From positions 1-34,298 of the forward strand of contig JAFWZN010000097.1 in the NCBI GenBank assembly GCA_017522345.1: a DNA stretch of 34,298 nucleotides, in the 5' to 3' direction. The position numbers were made by a program, and so were the translations under genes. The notes below the pieces were generated by a model, which saw nothing but the letters and a program-made list of their open reading frames with translations, had not been told where the DNA came from and did no database searches. Below, in pieces: positions 17,181 to 25,016 of the stretch (position 1 is its first letter; every line of letters begins with the position of its first letter). The stretch is from Clostridia bacterium (GTDB taxonomy: Bacteria; Bacillota; Clostridia; Christensenellales; Aristaeellaceae).

Positions 17181-18188
17181 ATGCAGGATATCACTATGAT
17201 CATGGCGGCTCTGGTCGCGGTTATTTTAATCATTGTCGTTTATTTCTTCGCTCGATTCTTCCCGATTGGCCTTTGGATTTCCGCGCTGGCTTCCGGCGTA
17301 AGGATCAAGATTTCGATTCTGATCGGTATGCGCTTTCGAAGAATCGCGCCCGGCGACATCGTGCGTCCGCTCATCAAGGCCACAAAAGCCGGTCTTGACA
17401 TCAATATCAACGAGATGGAAGCCCACCTGCTTGCGGGCGGCCGTCTGAATATGGTGATCGACGCTTTGATTGCCGCGCAGGCTGCGAACATTGATCTTTC
17501 CTTTGAAAGCTGCCGCGCGATCGACCTTGCGGGCCGCGATGTTCTGGATGCCGTTAAGACCTCCGTTAATCCCAAGGTTATCGAAACGCCCACCGTTGCC
17601 GCGGTTGCCAAGGACGGCATTGAGCTTCGCGCGAAGGCGCGCGTTACCGTTCGCACGAACCTTGAACAGCTGGTTGGCGGCGCAGGCGAGGAAACCATTC
17701 TGGCCCGTGTCGGCGAGGGCATTGTAACCACCATCGGTTCTTCCGATACGCACAAAGAGGTTCTGGAAAATCCCGACCGCATCAGTATGACCGTTCTTGA
17801 CAAGGGCCTTTCCGAAGGCACGGCATATAAAATTCTCTCCATCGACATCGCGGATGTGGACGTCGGCAGAAACGTCGGCGCACAGCTGCAGATGGATCAG
17901 GCGGAAGCCGACAGACGCATCGCGCAGGCCAAGGCGGAGGAACGCCGCGCCATGGCGGTCGCCAAGGAGCAGGAGAACATCGCATACGTTCAGGAAATGC
18001 GCGCCCGCGTTGTCGAGGCTGAGGCGGAAGTGCCGCGCGCCATGGCGGAAGCGCTCAGAAGCGGAAAAATGGGCGTTATGGACTACTATCGCCTTCAGAA
18101 CGTAGAGGCCGACACAGAGATGCGCAAGTCCATCGCGGGCACGGGCATTCCCGCTGCCACCGATGACGAAATCGGTTTGGACAAGTAA
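17181..18188 (+). CDS. floA: Flotillin-like protein FloA
   Basis: A 335-residue FloA. An N-terminal membrane-inserting hairpin (about 5-45, [26 protein letters not shown]) is followed by an SPFH domain ([35 protein letters not shown]). A coiled-coil C-terminal region rich in Ala/Glu repeats follows ([46 protein letters not shown]). FloA organises functional membrane microdomains in Bacillota. The ATG at 17181 with AAAGGGG 7 bases upstream is preferred over an in-frame TTG at 17163. It is the second gene of a conserved NfeD-FloA pair. Confidence 0.96.
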   Translation: MQDITMIMAALVAVILIIVVYFFARFFPIGLWISALASGVRIKISILIGMRFRRIAPGDIVRPLIKATKAGLDININEMEAHLLAGGRLNMVIDALIAAQAANIDLSFESCRAIDLAGRDVLDAVKTSVNPKVIETPTVAAVAKDGIELRAKARVTVRTNLEQLVGGAGEETILARVGEGIVTTIGSSDTHKEVLENPDRISMTVLDKGLSEGTAYKILSIDIADVDVGRNVGAQLQMDQAEADRRIAQAKAEERRAMAVAKEQENIAYVQEMRARVVEAEAEVPRAMAEALRSGKMGVMDYYRLQNVEADTEMRKSIAGTGIPAATDDEIGLDK

Positions 18189-18228
18189 AAAGTCTTCACC
18201 TGCTTTTTAAGGAAGGGAGGACACGCAG

Positions 18229-18552
18229 ATGGTCTTTATGCCGATACTGCTTGTGATCATTGTGATTGCGAGCGTTTATGCAAACTACAATAAGATTGCC
18301 AAACAGCGCCTTGAAGACGAAAAAAAACGCATGGAAAGGCGGCGGAGCGCAAAAAAGACTTTTGATGAGGCGCAAAGCGCAAGCGTTCGATCGGTTGCGC
18401 CCGTTTCGGACAGGATTGCGCCTCAGCAATCCCAGAGGACGGCGGCGCCTGCCGGTCAAACGGTCAGACCGCGCGTTTCCGTCAAAGATATGCGCTCAAG
18501 CGTAATCATGGCGGAAATACTGAACAAACCCGTGTCTTTGCGGGGAAAATAA
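18229..18552 (+). CDS. Small membrane-anchored protein of the floA operon
   Basis: A 107-residue protein of unknown function. Residues 2-18 (VFMPILLVIIVIASVYA) are a probable membrane anchor, followed by a strongly basic/acidic helix (about 20-45, KIAKQRLEDEKKRMERRR) that could form a coiled coil. A low-complexity Ala/Pro/Gln linker follows, and then a compact C-terminal block (VSVKDMRSSVIMAEILNKPVSLR) that looks conserved rather than random. A good GGGAGG site precedes the ATG and it lies 40 bases after floA. The architecture and position suggest a FloA/NfeD partner; this is inference. Confidence 0.7.
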   Translation: MVFMPILLVIIVIASVYANYNKIAKQRLEDEKKRMERRRSAKKTFDEAQSASVRSVAPVSDRIAPQQSQRTAAPAGQTVRPRVSVKDMRSSVIMAEILNKPVSLRGK

Positions 18553-18560
18553 AGCCTTGA

Positions 18561-18588
18561 CGCCCCGACCTCGGCCGGGGCGCTTTAG
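18561..18588 (+). terminator. GC-rich hairpin after the floA operon
   Basis: CGCCCCG / CGGGGCG with a partly paired loop, followed by CTTTAG. The T-run is short, so it may be a weak or partial terminator before the LytTR gene. Confidence 0.5.
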
Positions 18589-18604
18589 CAGTTGCGAGGG
18601 AAAA

Positions 18605-19354
18605 ATGCAGAACATACGAACGCTCATTGCGGACGACGATATGGGAATGCGCCTTGTGATGAAGAAATTCATTGAACGCGCGGGCGGATTCGAGTTGGTT
18701 GGAGAGGCGGCGGACGGGGAGGCGCTTGTGAGGCTTCACGGCGAAACCAAGCCTGACGTAATCATTTTGGACGTTGAAATGCCCCGTTTGACCGGCACGC
18801 AGGCGGCGAAAATTATTCAAGATGTGAATCCCAAGACCATTTTGATCTTTGCCACCGCGCATGAAGATTACAGGAAGGACGCATTTGAAGTTTACGCGTT
18901 TGACTATCTGACCAAGCCCTTTAAAATGGACAGGGTTATGACGACGCTTGAAATGGTTAAAACGCGGTTTTTTCACGCTGCGGACAAGAAAAATGCGGAA
19001 AGTATGCAGGAAAAAACGCTGAGCGGGCAGAAATTAATGCTTAGGCATAAAGATGGGATTACGTTTGCGGATGTGGATGAAATCCTGCTTGTGCAAAGAG
19101 AGGACCGTTCAACTGTTATAGAGCTTGCGGGCGGGAAACGGCTTGTTACCAGCGAGGGTCTTTCGGAGATTGAAAAGCGCTTGCCCGGGGACAAGTTTTT
19201 CCGAACCCACAAATCCTATATCGTAGGTCTTGACCACATCGAGTCCATCACGCCTTACGGGCGATGGACGTATATGGTTCAGCTGCGCGGCACGGAGCAT
19301 GACGCGCTGATTACCGCCGAGCGGCTGGACGCGCTTGAAAAACGATTTGAGTAG
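18605..19354 (+). CDS. LytTR-family response regulator (orphan)
   Basis: A 249-residue two-domain regulator. The receiver domain (1-120) has the acidic group ADDD (9-12), phospho-acceptor Asp56 in VIILDVEMP, Thr in FATAHED and Lys in YLTKPFKMD. A LytTR DNA-binding domain (about 145-249) follows, with DEILLVQREDRSTVIEL and FFRTHKSYIVGLDHIESI. Such regulators bind paired direct repeats upstream of targets. No histidine kinase gene is next to it, so its input is unknown. The start at 18605 has GAGGG upstream; the longer frame to 18557 overlaps the hairpin. It precedes tldD by 18 bases, so the three genes likely form one transcript. Confidence 0.92.
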   Translation: MQNIRTLIADDDMGMRLVMKKFIERAGGFELVGEAADGEALVRLHGETKPDVIILDVEMPRLTGTQAAKIIQDVNPKTILIFATAHEDYRKDAFEVYAFDYLTKPFKMDRVMTTLEMVKTRFFHAADKKNAESMQEKTLSGQKLMLRHKDGITFADVDEILLVQREDRSTVIELAGGKRLVTSEGLSEIEKRLPGDKFFRTHKSYIVGLDHIESITPYGRWTYMVQLRGTEHDALITAERLDALEKRFE

Positions 19355-19372
19355 ACACATAAAGGAGATGGA

Positions 19373-20761
19373 ATGATGCTTAAAAAGGGAGCATGCGAGC
19401 GAGCGCTTGAAAAAGCGATTTCCTCCGGCGGAGATTTTGCGGAAGTCTTTTATGAGGACACGAGGCGTTCGCGCCTGTCCCAGACCGACGATAAAGTGGA
19501 TGTTGCCACGGCAGGCAGAATCCACGGCGCAGGTCTTCGCGTGTATAAGGGAACCAATTCCGTATACGTTTACACCAACGATACCTCAGACAAGGGCCTT
19601 ATGGAGCTTGCCGAGCGCGCAAAGGACGCCATTGGCACAGAGTGCGCAAACGGAAAGACCATTCATCTCACCGGCAGCATCGTAAAGAATATCCATGGCA
19701 TCGAGCTCCTTCCCATGGATGTGCCGGGTGAGGAAAGAGTAAAAATTATCAAGGAAGCCTGCAAGGTCGTAAAGGCGTACAATAGCGAGATTTCGCAGGC
19801 CTCGGCCGCTCTTTGGGATTGGGAGCAGAATGTGACCATCGCCAATACCGAGGGCATGTTTAAGTCTGACAGGCGCGTGTATTCCCGCATGATGGTCAGA
19901 GCGGTTGCCTCCGGAAACGGCGAAAACCAGACCGGCGCGGAATCTCCCGGCGCGATGAAGGGCTTTGAATTTTTCAAAAACGACGTGGATATCGCTGAAA
20001 TTTCGAAGGTCGCGGCGCAGCGTGCAATCACGATGCTGCATGCCGACCAGTGTCCCGCGGGCGTAATGCCTGTCGTCATCGACGGCGGCTTCGGCGGCGT
20101 CATCTTCCACGAAGCCTGCGGTCATTCCCTTGAGGCTACGTCCGTCGCCTACGGAAACAGCGAATTTGCGGGCAAGCTTGGCCAGCAGATTGCTTCTCCC
20201 ATCGTAACCGCCATTGACGACGGAACCATTGCGGGCGAATGGGGCAGCGAGAACATCGACGATGAAGGCAACCCCACTACCAAGCTTGTTCTCATTGAAA
20301 ACGGCATTCTCAAAAATTATATGATCGACCGTCTGAACGGCCGAAAGATGAACATGCCTGTGACCGGCAACGGCAGACGCGAAAACTATGCCTATGCGCC
20401 GACTTCCCGCATGCGCAACACCTATATCGCCGCGGGCAGCCACGACGAGGGCGAAATCATCGCTTCCTGCGCCGATGGATTGTACGCCAAGGTCATGGGC
20501 GGCGGCAGCGTCAACCCCTTGACCGGCGAATTCAACTTTGCTGTGGGCGAAGGATATCTGATCAAAAACGGCAAGATCGACCGCCCCGTTCGCGGCGCGA
20601 CCCTGATCGGCAAGGGTGGACAGACCCTCATGAAGATCGACCGCGTCGGAAAGAAGATGTGGATGGCGCAGGGCATGTGCGGAAGCTCCTCGGGAAGCGT
20701 TCCCACCAATGTCGGCCAGCCGATGATCCGCGTAACCGATATGACGGTAGGAGGCAGATAA
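19373..20761 (+). CDS. tldD: TldD metalloprotease subunit
   Basis: A 462-residue TldD. The zinc motif HEACGH occupies 246-251 (GVIFHEACGHSLEA), and Cys436 in QGMCGSSSGSVPTNVGQP is at the place of the third zinc ligand. With TldE it forms a hollow heterodimeric protease that trims unfolded or small peptides; in E. coli it matures microcin B17 and degrades the antitoxin CcdA. Two adjacent ATGs exist: 19373, and 19376, which has the better spacing to AAGGAGA. The stop abuts the tldE start, so the subunits are translationally coupled. Confidence 0.96.
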   Translation: MMLKKGACERALEKAISSGGDFAEVFYEDTRRSRLSQTDDKVDVATAGRIHGAGLRVYKGTNSVYVYTNDTSDKGLMELAERAKDAIGTECANGKTIHLTGSIVKNIHGIELLPMDVPGEERVKIIKEACKVVKAYNSEISQASAALWDWEQNVTIANTEGMFKSDRRVYSRMMVRAVASGNGENQTGAESPGAMKGFEFFKNDVDIAEISKVAAQRAITMLHADQCPAGVMPVVIDGGFGGVIFHEACGHSLEATSVAYGNSEFAGKLGQQIASPIVTAIDDGTIAGEWGSENIDDEGNPTTKLVLIENGILKNYMIDRLNGRKMNMPVTGNGRRENYAYAPTSRMRNTYIAAGSHDEGEIIASCADGLYAKVMGGGSVNPLTGEFNFAVGEGYLIKNGKIDRPVRGATLIGKGGQTLMKIDRVGKKMWMAQGMCGSSSGSVPTNVGQPMIRVTDMTVGGR

Positions 20762-22114
20762 ATGGACAGACAGCTTTTTATCGATAAATTGTTTTTAGCG
20801 GCCAAGGAAGCCGGAATTGAAGAGTGCGAAGCTTATTTCGCCATGAGCGACGACTTCTCCGTCGAGGTTCTGGAAGGCCAGATCAAGGAATATTCCGCAG
20901 CGATCACCTCCGGCGTTTGTTTAAGAGGCGTATACAATGGAAAAATGGGCTATGCGTCCAGCGAGGAGATGGACGAAAGCGCGATTGAAATGCTTGTAAA
21001 CAGCGTAAAGGAAAACGCGATCCTCATTGAAACCGACGACAAAACGACGATCTTTGAGGGAAGCGAAGCATACGAAACGCTCAACAGCTATAATGAGGAA
21101 ACGGCCTCGGTTCCTGCCTCCGTCAAGATTCAGGAAGCGATGGAGCTTGAAAAGCTTGTAAAGGCTGCCGATCCGCGCGTTGTCAGAACCGAAGGATGCT
21201 CCTATGCTTCCATGATCAACGAAAAGCGCATCGTCAACTCAAAGGGTCTGGATGTGAGCTTCAAGGCCTGCATGCTGGGCGCGGTCGCAGTTCCGATTGT
21301 CTCTGAAAACGGAAAGGTCAATTATGCTTTCAGCCTCAAGTATGCCTTCGACAAAAAGGACGTTGACATCAATGAAGTTGCCCAGAAAGCCGTAAAGGAA
21401 GCGCTTTCCGGCCTCAACGCTTCGCCTGTTCCTTCCGGCGAATACAAGACCATTTTCAGAAACGATGTTGCGGCGGGTCTGCTCGCCACCTTCTCAAGCG
21501 TATTCTCCGCCGAGAGCGCGAGAAAGGGCTTATCGCTCTTAAAGGGCCGCGAGGGCGAAGTAATCGCCTCTGAAAACGTTACGATCATCGACGATCCGCT
21601 GATGGCCGGCGGCTTTGCCTCCTGCCCGTTTGACGCGGAGGGCGTAGCGACCAGAACAAAGACCGTCGTTGAAAAAGGAACGCTCAATACGCTTTTACAC
21701 AATCGCACGACGGCAGAGGCTATGGGCAAGGAAACCACGGGAAACGCCTCCAAGGGCGGCTATTCCGCGCCGGTTCTCGTCGCGCCTACCAACTTCTATC
21801 TGAAGCCCGGCGACAAGGAATTTGATAAGCTTGTTGAGGAAGTAGGCGACGGCCTTCTGATCACCAGCCTCATGGGCATGCACTCCGGCGCAAACCAAAT
21901 CAGCGGCGACTTCTCTTTGGGCGCAAAGGGATTCCGCATTGAAGGCGGCAGGATCACAACGCCTGTTGAGCAGATCACGGTGGCCGACAACTTCTTTGAG
22001 CTTTTAAAGAAGATTGCCTGCGTGGCGAGCGACCTTGAATTCCGCCCCGGTATTTCCACCGCCATCGGCGCGCCCTCCTTCTTCGTTGAAAAAATCGCCG
22101 TTGCAGGCGCATAA
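20762..22114 (+). CDS. tldE: TldE/PmbA protease subunit
   Basis: A 450-residue PmbA/TldE, the partner of TldD, sharing its fold but without an HExxxH motif, as is normal for this subunit. Recognisable blocks are VEVLEGQIKEYSAAITSGVCLRG near the N-terminus, the FDAEGVATRTKTVVEKGTLNTLLHNRTTA region, and ISGDFSLGAKGFRIEGG near the C-terminus. The start codon directly follows the tldD stop, and GTAGGAGG in the tldD tail serves as ribosome site. A perfect hairpin follows the stop. Confidence 0.95.
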   Translation: MDRQLFIDKLFLAAKEAGIEECEAYFAMSDDFSVEVLEGQIKEYSAAITSGVCLRGVYNGKMGYASSEEMDESAIEMLVNSVKENAILIETDDKTTIFEGSEAYETLNSYNEETASVPASVKIQEAMELEKLVKAADPRVVRTEGCSYASMINEKRIVNSKGLDVSFKACMLGAVAVPIVSENGKVNYAFSLKYAFDKKDVDINEVAQKAVKEALSGLNASPVPSGEYKTIFRNDVAAGLLATFSSVFSAESARKGLSLLKGREGEVIASENVTIIDDPLMAGGFASCPFDAEGVATRTKTVVEKGTLNTLLHNRTTAEAMGKETTGNASKGGYSAPVLVAPTNFYLKPGDKEFDKLVEEVGDGLLITSLMGMHSGANQISGDFSLGAKGFRIEGGRITTPVEQITVADNFFELLKKIACVASDLEFRPGISTAIGAPSFFVEKIAVAGA

Positions 22115-22123
22115 ATCAGATGA

Positions 22124-22153
22124 TATACCGTCAGATACTTCTCTGACGGTATA
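22124..22153 (+). terminator. Hairpin after tldE
   Basis: A perfect 12-pair stem (TATACCGTCAGA / TCTGACGGTATA) with a 6-base loop, 9 bases after the tldE stop. There is no real T-run after it, so it may act as an mRNA 3' stabiliser as much as a terminator. Confidence 0.65.
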
Positions 22154-22212
22154 AATTTATGTAAATCTACACTTATGGTGCATATAATTCTTAAATATAT
22201 ATTACAGAATTA

Positions 22213-22241
22213 TTTACAAATACGTCTAAAAAGTGTATAAT
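22213..22241 (+). promoter_or_regulatory. Promoter of the Spo0A-like gene
   Basis: TTTACA (22213-22218), a 17-base spacer and a perfect TATAAT (22236-22241) in an AT-rich stretch, 41 bases before the start codon. A short inverted repeat CGTCTA (22223-22228) / TAGACG (22245-22250) brackets the -10 box. Confidence 0.7.
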
Positions 22242-22282
22242 GTGTAGACGCACTGAAGAGAATGCACGAGAGGACGATTTAC

Positions 22283-23029
22283 ATGAAAAGGCTGAATGTT
22301 ATTGTGGCGGACGCTGACCGCGATCAGCTCATTCGAAATACAAAACAGCTGTCGAGGATGGAAGGAATCGACATCGTCACAAGCACCATGTACGGCGAGG
22401 AAGTAATTCAGAAGGTTTACACATCGGACGTGGATGTTGTAGTTACGGATATTGTACTTAAAGGCATTGACGGAATTGGCGTTTTGGACGCGTTTCGAAA
22501 ATTGGACAGGCCTGCTCCGAAGAAACTGATTCTGACGCGCATCGCTTCGGATTTTGTACAGGATGCGGTGTTTGAAAGAGGCGCAAGCTTTTTCATGACC
22601 AAGCCCGCGACGCCGATTCAATTGTATGAGAGAATCCGCATGCTGGGCGCAGCGGAAGCGAAGGGCGAAACTGGGCGCGACTATAAGGCGGATATTGGTT
22701 CGTTGCTTTTGAAAGCCGGGATTTCGCCCGAAATGAAAGGACATCGGTATTTGCAGGAAGCCGTTCGGATTCGTTTCTCTATGGGTGAAACGCACGGAAA
22801 ACTGATGGAGAAGGTGTATCCTGAAATTGCGCGGCGCTTTTCTACGTCTGCGCAGTCTGTGGAAAGAGCGATACGAACCGCCATTTCGAGCGCATGGAAA
22901 AACGGCGCGATTCAGAAATACGCCGTAGAGACGGCAAATTCGACGCTTCTTCAAAGAAAGCCTACGGCGGGCGAGATGATAGAACATTTGTATGCGGCGA
23001 TATCCATAAGCTTTGCCGTTTTTAGCTGA
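22283..23029 (+). CDS. Spo0A-family response regulator
   Basis: A 248-residue regulator with a receiver domain and a Spo0A-type DNA-binding domain. Receiver: phospho-acceptor Asp56 (DVVVTDIVLKGIDG), Thr in LILTRIAS and Lys in FFMTKPAT. The usual Asp-Asp acidic pair is Asp10-Ala11-Asp12. The C-terminal domain (about 125-240) matches Spo0A in GSLLLKAGISPEMKGHRYLQEA, KVYPEIARRFST and SVERAIRTAISSAWKNG, including the recognition-helix block. Spo0A controls entry into sporulation; this may be true Spo0A or a paralogue. spoIVB, the usual neighbour in Clostridia, is absent here. The start at 22283 has GAGAGGA upstream. Confidence 0.85.
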   Translation: MKRLNVIVADADRDQLIRNTKQLSRMEGIDIVTSTMYGEEVIQKVYTSDVDVVVTDIVLKGIDGIGVLDAFRKLDRPAPKKLILTRIASDFVQDAVFERGASFFMTKPATPIQLYERIRMLGAAEAKGETGRDYKADIGSLLLKAGISPEMKGHRYLQEAVRIRFSMGETHGKLMEKVYPEIARRFSTSAQSVERAIRTAISSAWKNGAIQKYAVETANSTLLQRKPTAGEMIEHLYAAISISFAVFS

Positions 23030-23037
23030 TTAAGCGA

Positions 23038-23066
23038 TTGCCGCAAATGCTTGCGTATGGTATAAT
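23038..23066 (+). promoter_or_regulatory. Promoter of the second Gfo/Idh-kinase unit
   Basis: TTGCCG (23038-23043), a 17-base spacer and a perfect TATAAT (23061-23066) with an extended TATGG before it, 31 bases before the oxidoreductase start. Confidence 0.7.
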
Positions 23067-23097
23067 GGAAGAAAATGGATGAAGGGAAGAGACGCTT

Positions 23098-23967
23098 ATG
23101 TTTCGCATTGGTATTATTGGTTCTGAAAACTCCCATGCTGCGGCGTTTTCAAAGATTTTCAACACAACCGATTTATATCCTGACGTGAAGGTTGTCGCCA
23201 TTTACGGGGAAGACCGCGCGGCGAGCGAGAGGATTTATAAGGAATACGGCCTTGAAAAATTATGCGACCATCCGAGCGAGATGGAGGGCATGGTGGACGC
23301 AATCATGGTTACCTCGCGTCATGGCGGTCTGCATTTTAAATATGCAAAGCCCTTCCTTGCAAAGGGCCTTCCTGCGTTTATCGACAAGCCTATCACCTGC
23401 GATCCTATGGAGGCGCTGGACCTTGTCAGATGCGCTTCTGTGGGAAAAGCGCCGTTTATGGGCGGGTCGTCCACGCGCTTGGTGCCTGATACGCTGAAAT
23501 TCAAGAAGGCTGCGGAAGAAGCCATCAAGGCGGGAAAACTCGTCGGCGGTCACGTTTGGGCGCCGGTCAATATGATGAACCCGTACGGCGATTTCTGGTT
23601 TTATGCTTCGCATCTTGTCGAAATCGCGCTCACAATTTTCGGATACCGCCCCTTTGAAGTCGGCGCGTTCAGAACCGACAGCGGCGTGACTGCGCTTCTC
23701 AACTACGGCGCCTACGCCGTTCACATGACGTTCTCCGAAGGCAACTACAACTACGGCGCAACGGTTATTGCAGACGAGGTCACAACCGGCAGTATTGATA
23801 TTTCCGACTGCTATTCCTACGAGTGCGGGGAATATGTGAACATGCTCAAGACCGGCCATATGCCGCAGGATGCGCATGATTTCGTTGAGGCTGTCTGCGT
23901 GATGAACGCAATCGAAGAAAGCTTCAAAACCGGAAAGCGCGTGAGAATCGTAAATGTGCGCGCATAA
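23098..23967 (+). CDS. Gfo/Idh/MocA-family oxidoreductase (short, variant nucleotide motif)
   Basis: A 289-residue member of the Gfo/Idh/MocA family, shorter than the usual 330-390. The N-terminal Rossmann strand is FRIGIIGSENSHAAAF, where the ordinary GxGxxG reads GSENSH. The EKP-type motif is DKPITCDPMEAL (near residue 98), and the C-terminal domain has YASHLVEIALTIFG in place of the catalytic-region block. The substrate is unknown. AGGGAAGAG lies before the ATG. Its last 14 bases overlap the kinase start, so the two proteins are made together. Confidence 0.85.
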   Translation: MFRIGIIGSENSHAAAFSKIFNTTDLYPDVKVVAIYGEDRAASERIYKEYGLEKLCDHPSEMEGMVDAIMVTSRHGGLHFKYAKPFLAKGLPAFIDKPITCDPMEALDLVRCASVGKAPFMGGSSTRLVPDTLKFKKAAEEAIKAGKLVGGHVWAPVNMMNPYGDFWFYASHLVEIALTIFGYRPFEVGAFRTDSGVTALLNYGAYAVHMTFSEGNYNYGATVIADEVTTGSIDISDCYSYECGEYVNMLKTGHMPQDAHDFVEAVCVMNAIEESFKTGKRVRIVNVRA

Positions 23968-24724
23968 TGAAAGGATTTATGTCCTCGATGTAAACGGCTT
24001 TCAGGTAGATGCGGCATATAAGCCAAGCGAGGAAGCCTTGATTGATTGGACAATCGATCATCTTATGTCTCTCAGACAGAAAAAAGCCCAGGATGGGGGA
24101 GAAAAAACCATAGCGTTTTTCTCAGGACCGCCAGGCGCGGGAAAAAGCACGCTTGCGCTTTCTGTCTGTAAGCGAGCGGAGGAAAGAAAAACGGCTTATT
24201 CCTTTGAATGTCTGGGCCTTGACGGTTTTCATAAAAGAAGGGATGTTCTTCTAAACACCTATACGGAAAAAGACGGAAGAAGAATTAACCTTAACGACAT
24301 AAAGGGTGCGCCGGAGACATTTGACGCGGAGACGTTTTGCAACTCACTTTTTGGCGTAAAAACGAGAAAAAGCGTCCTTTGGCCAGTTTATGACAGAAGG
24401 ATTCACGATGTTTCAGATGAGATGAAAAAGGTTTCGGGCGATATTCTTCTGATCGAAGGCAACTGGCTGACGCTTAGCGGAATTTGGGCGAAAGCAAGGG
24501 AAATGTGCGACATCACCTTTTCCGTCGACGCAGACGATATGCTGTTAAAAGAAAGGTTGATCGGCAGAAAAGTTCGCGGCGGAAAGACGATGGAAGAAGC
24601 GGTCGACTGGTTCAAGCGCGTCGACGGGCCGAATATCCGTCTTTATCGCAAAGAATCCGTGCCTTCCGATGTCGGTTTTATCCGAAAAAACGGGATTTTG
24701 TTACTGTCACACAAAAAAATATAG
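23954..24724 (+). CDS. P-loop sugar/nucleoside-type kinase (COG1072/FrcK-YggC-like)
   Basis: A 256-residue P-loop kinase. Walker A is GPPGAGKST at 58-66, followed by the acceptor-site-like ECLGLDGFHKRRDVL block and PVYDRRIHDV. Next come a Walker-B-like strand ILLIEGNWLTL and a lid region with RLIGRKVRGGKTMEEA, as in the pantothenate/uridine/phosphoribulokinase group and the sugar-uptake-associated kinases FrcK/YggC. It probably phosphorylates a sugar or nucleoside. The ATG overlaps the upstream oxidoreductase by 14 bases in another frame; the ribosome site is weak, fitting translational coupling. The sugar ABC importer downstream suggests a supplied substrate. Confidence 0.8.
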   Translation: MCAHNERIYVLDVNGFQVDAAYKPSEEALIDWTIDHLMSLRQKKAQDGGEKTIAFFSGPPGAGKSTLALSVCKRAEERKTAYSFECLGLDGFHKRRDVLLNTYTEKDGRRINLNDIKGAPETFDAETFCNSLFGVKTRKSVLWPVYDRRIHDVSDEMKKVSGDILLIEGNWLTLSGIWAKAREMCDITFSVDADDMLLKERLIGRKVRGGKTMEEAVDWFKRVDGPNIRLYRKESVPSDVGFIRKNGILLLSHKKI

Positions 24725-24738
24725 AGAAACTTGCATTT

Positions 24739-24773
24739 ATGCGCCGTTTGACAGGGGACGGCGCATTTGTTTT
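24739..24773 (+). terminator. Intrinsic terminator after the kinase gene
   Basis: A perfect 9-pair stem (ATGCGCCGT / ACGGCGCAT) with a 10-base loop, followed by TTGTTTT, 14 bases after the kinase stop. Confidence 0.75.
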
Positions 24774-24792
24774 GCAATATGACGGGTGAAAT

Positions 24793-24981
24793 TATGCAAA
24801 TGAAGGAAAATGAATGTGCATACAGCGATCGTTTATGCAATAAATATTGTATAGACACATCAAAAATGACTAACAAATGGGGAATATAAACAAATACTTG
24901 ACAAAAATTAAGTTATAATGCATAATATAGTGGAAAAGGATTTAAGACACCTGCATATTTCAATTGCAGAATAATATGCAA
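24793..24981. promoter_or_regulatory. Cluster of TATGCA-type motifs upstream of the ABC operon
   Basis: TATGCAA occurs at 24793-24799, 24834-24840 and 24975-24981. The reverse form TGCATA occurs at about 24817-24822 and 24952-24957, and ATGCATA overlaps the -10 box at 24918-24924. TGCATATT (24952-24959) and AATATGCA (24973-24980) form an inverted repeat. The clustering suggests operator sites for a sugar-responsive regulator, but the region is AT-rich, so some copies may be chance. Confidence 0.4.
24898..24926 (+). promoter_or_regulatory. Promoter of the sugar ABC transporter operon
   Basis: A perfect TTGACA (24898-24903), a 17-base spacer and CATAAT (24921-24926), leaving a leader of about 85 bases before the TTG start of the ATPase gene. 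Confidence 0.8.
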
Positions 24982-25016
24982 AAGTGTTTTTGAATACAGA
25001 AAGGAAGTGAACCCAA

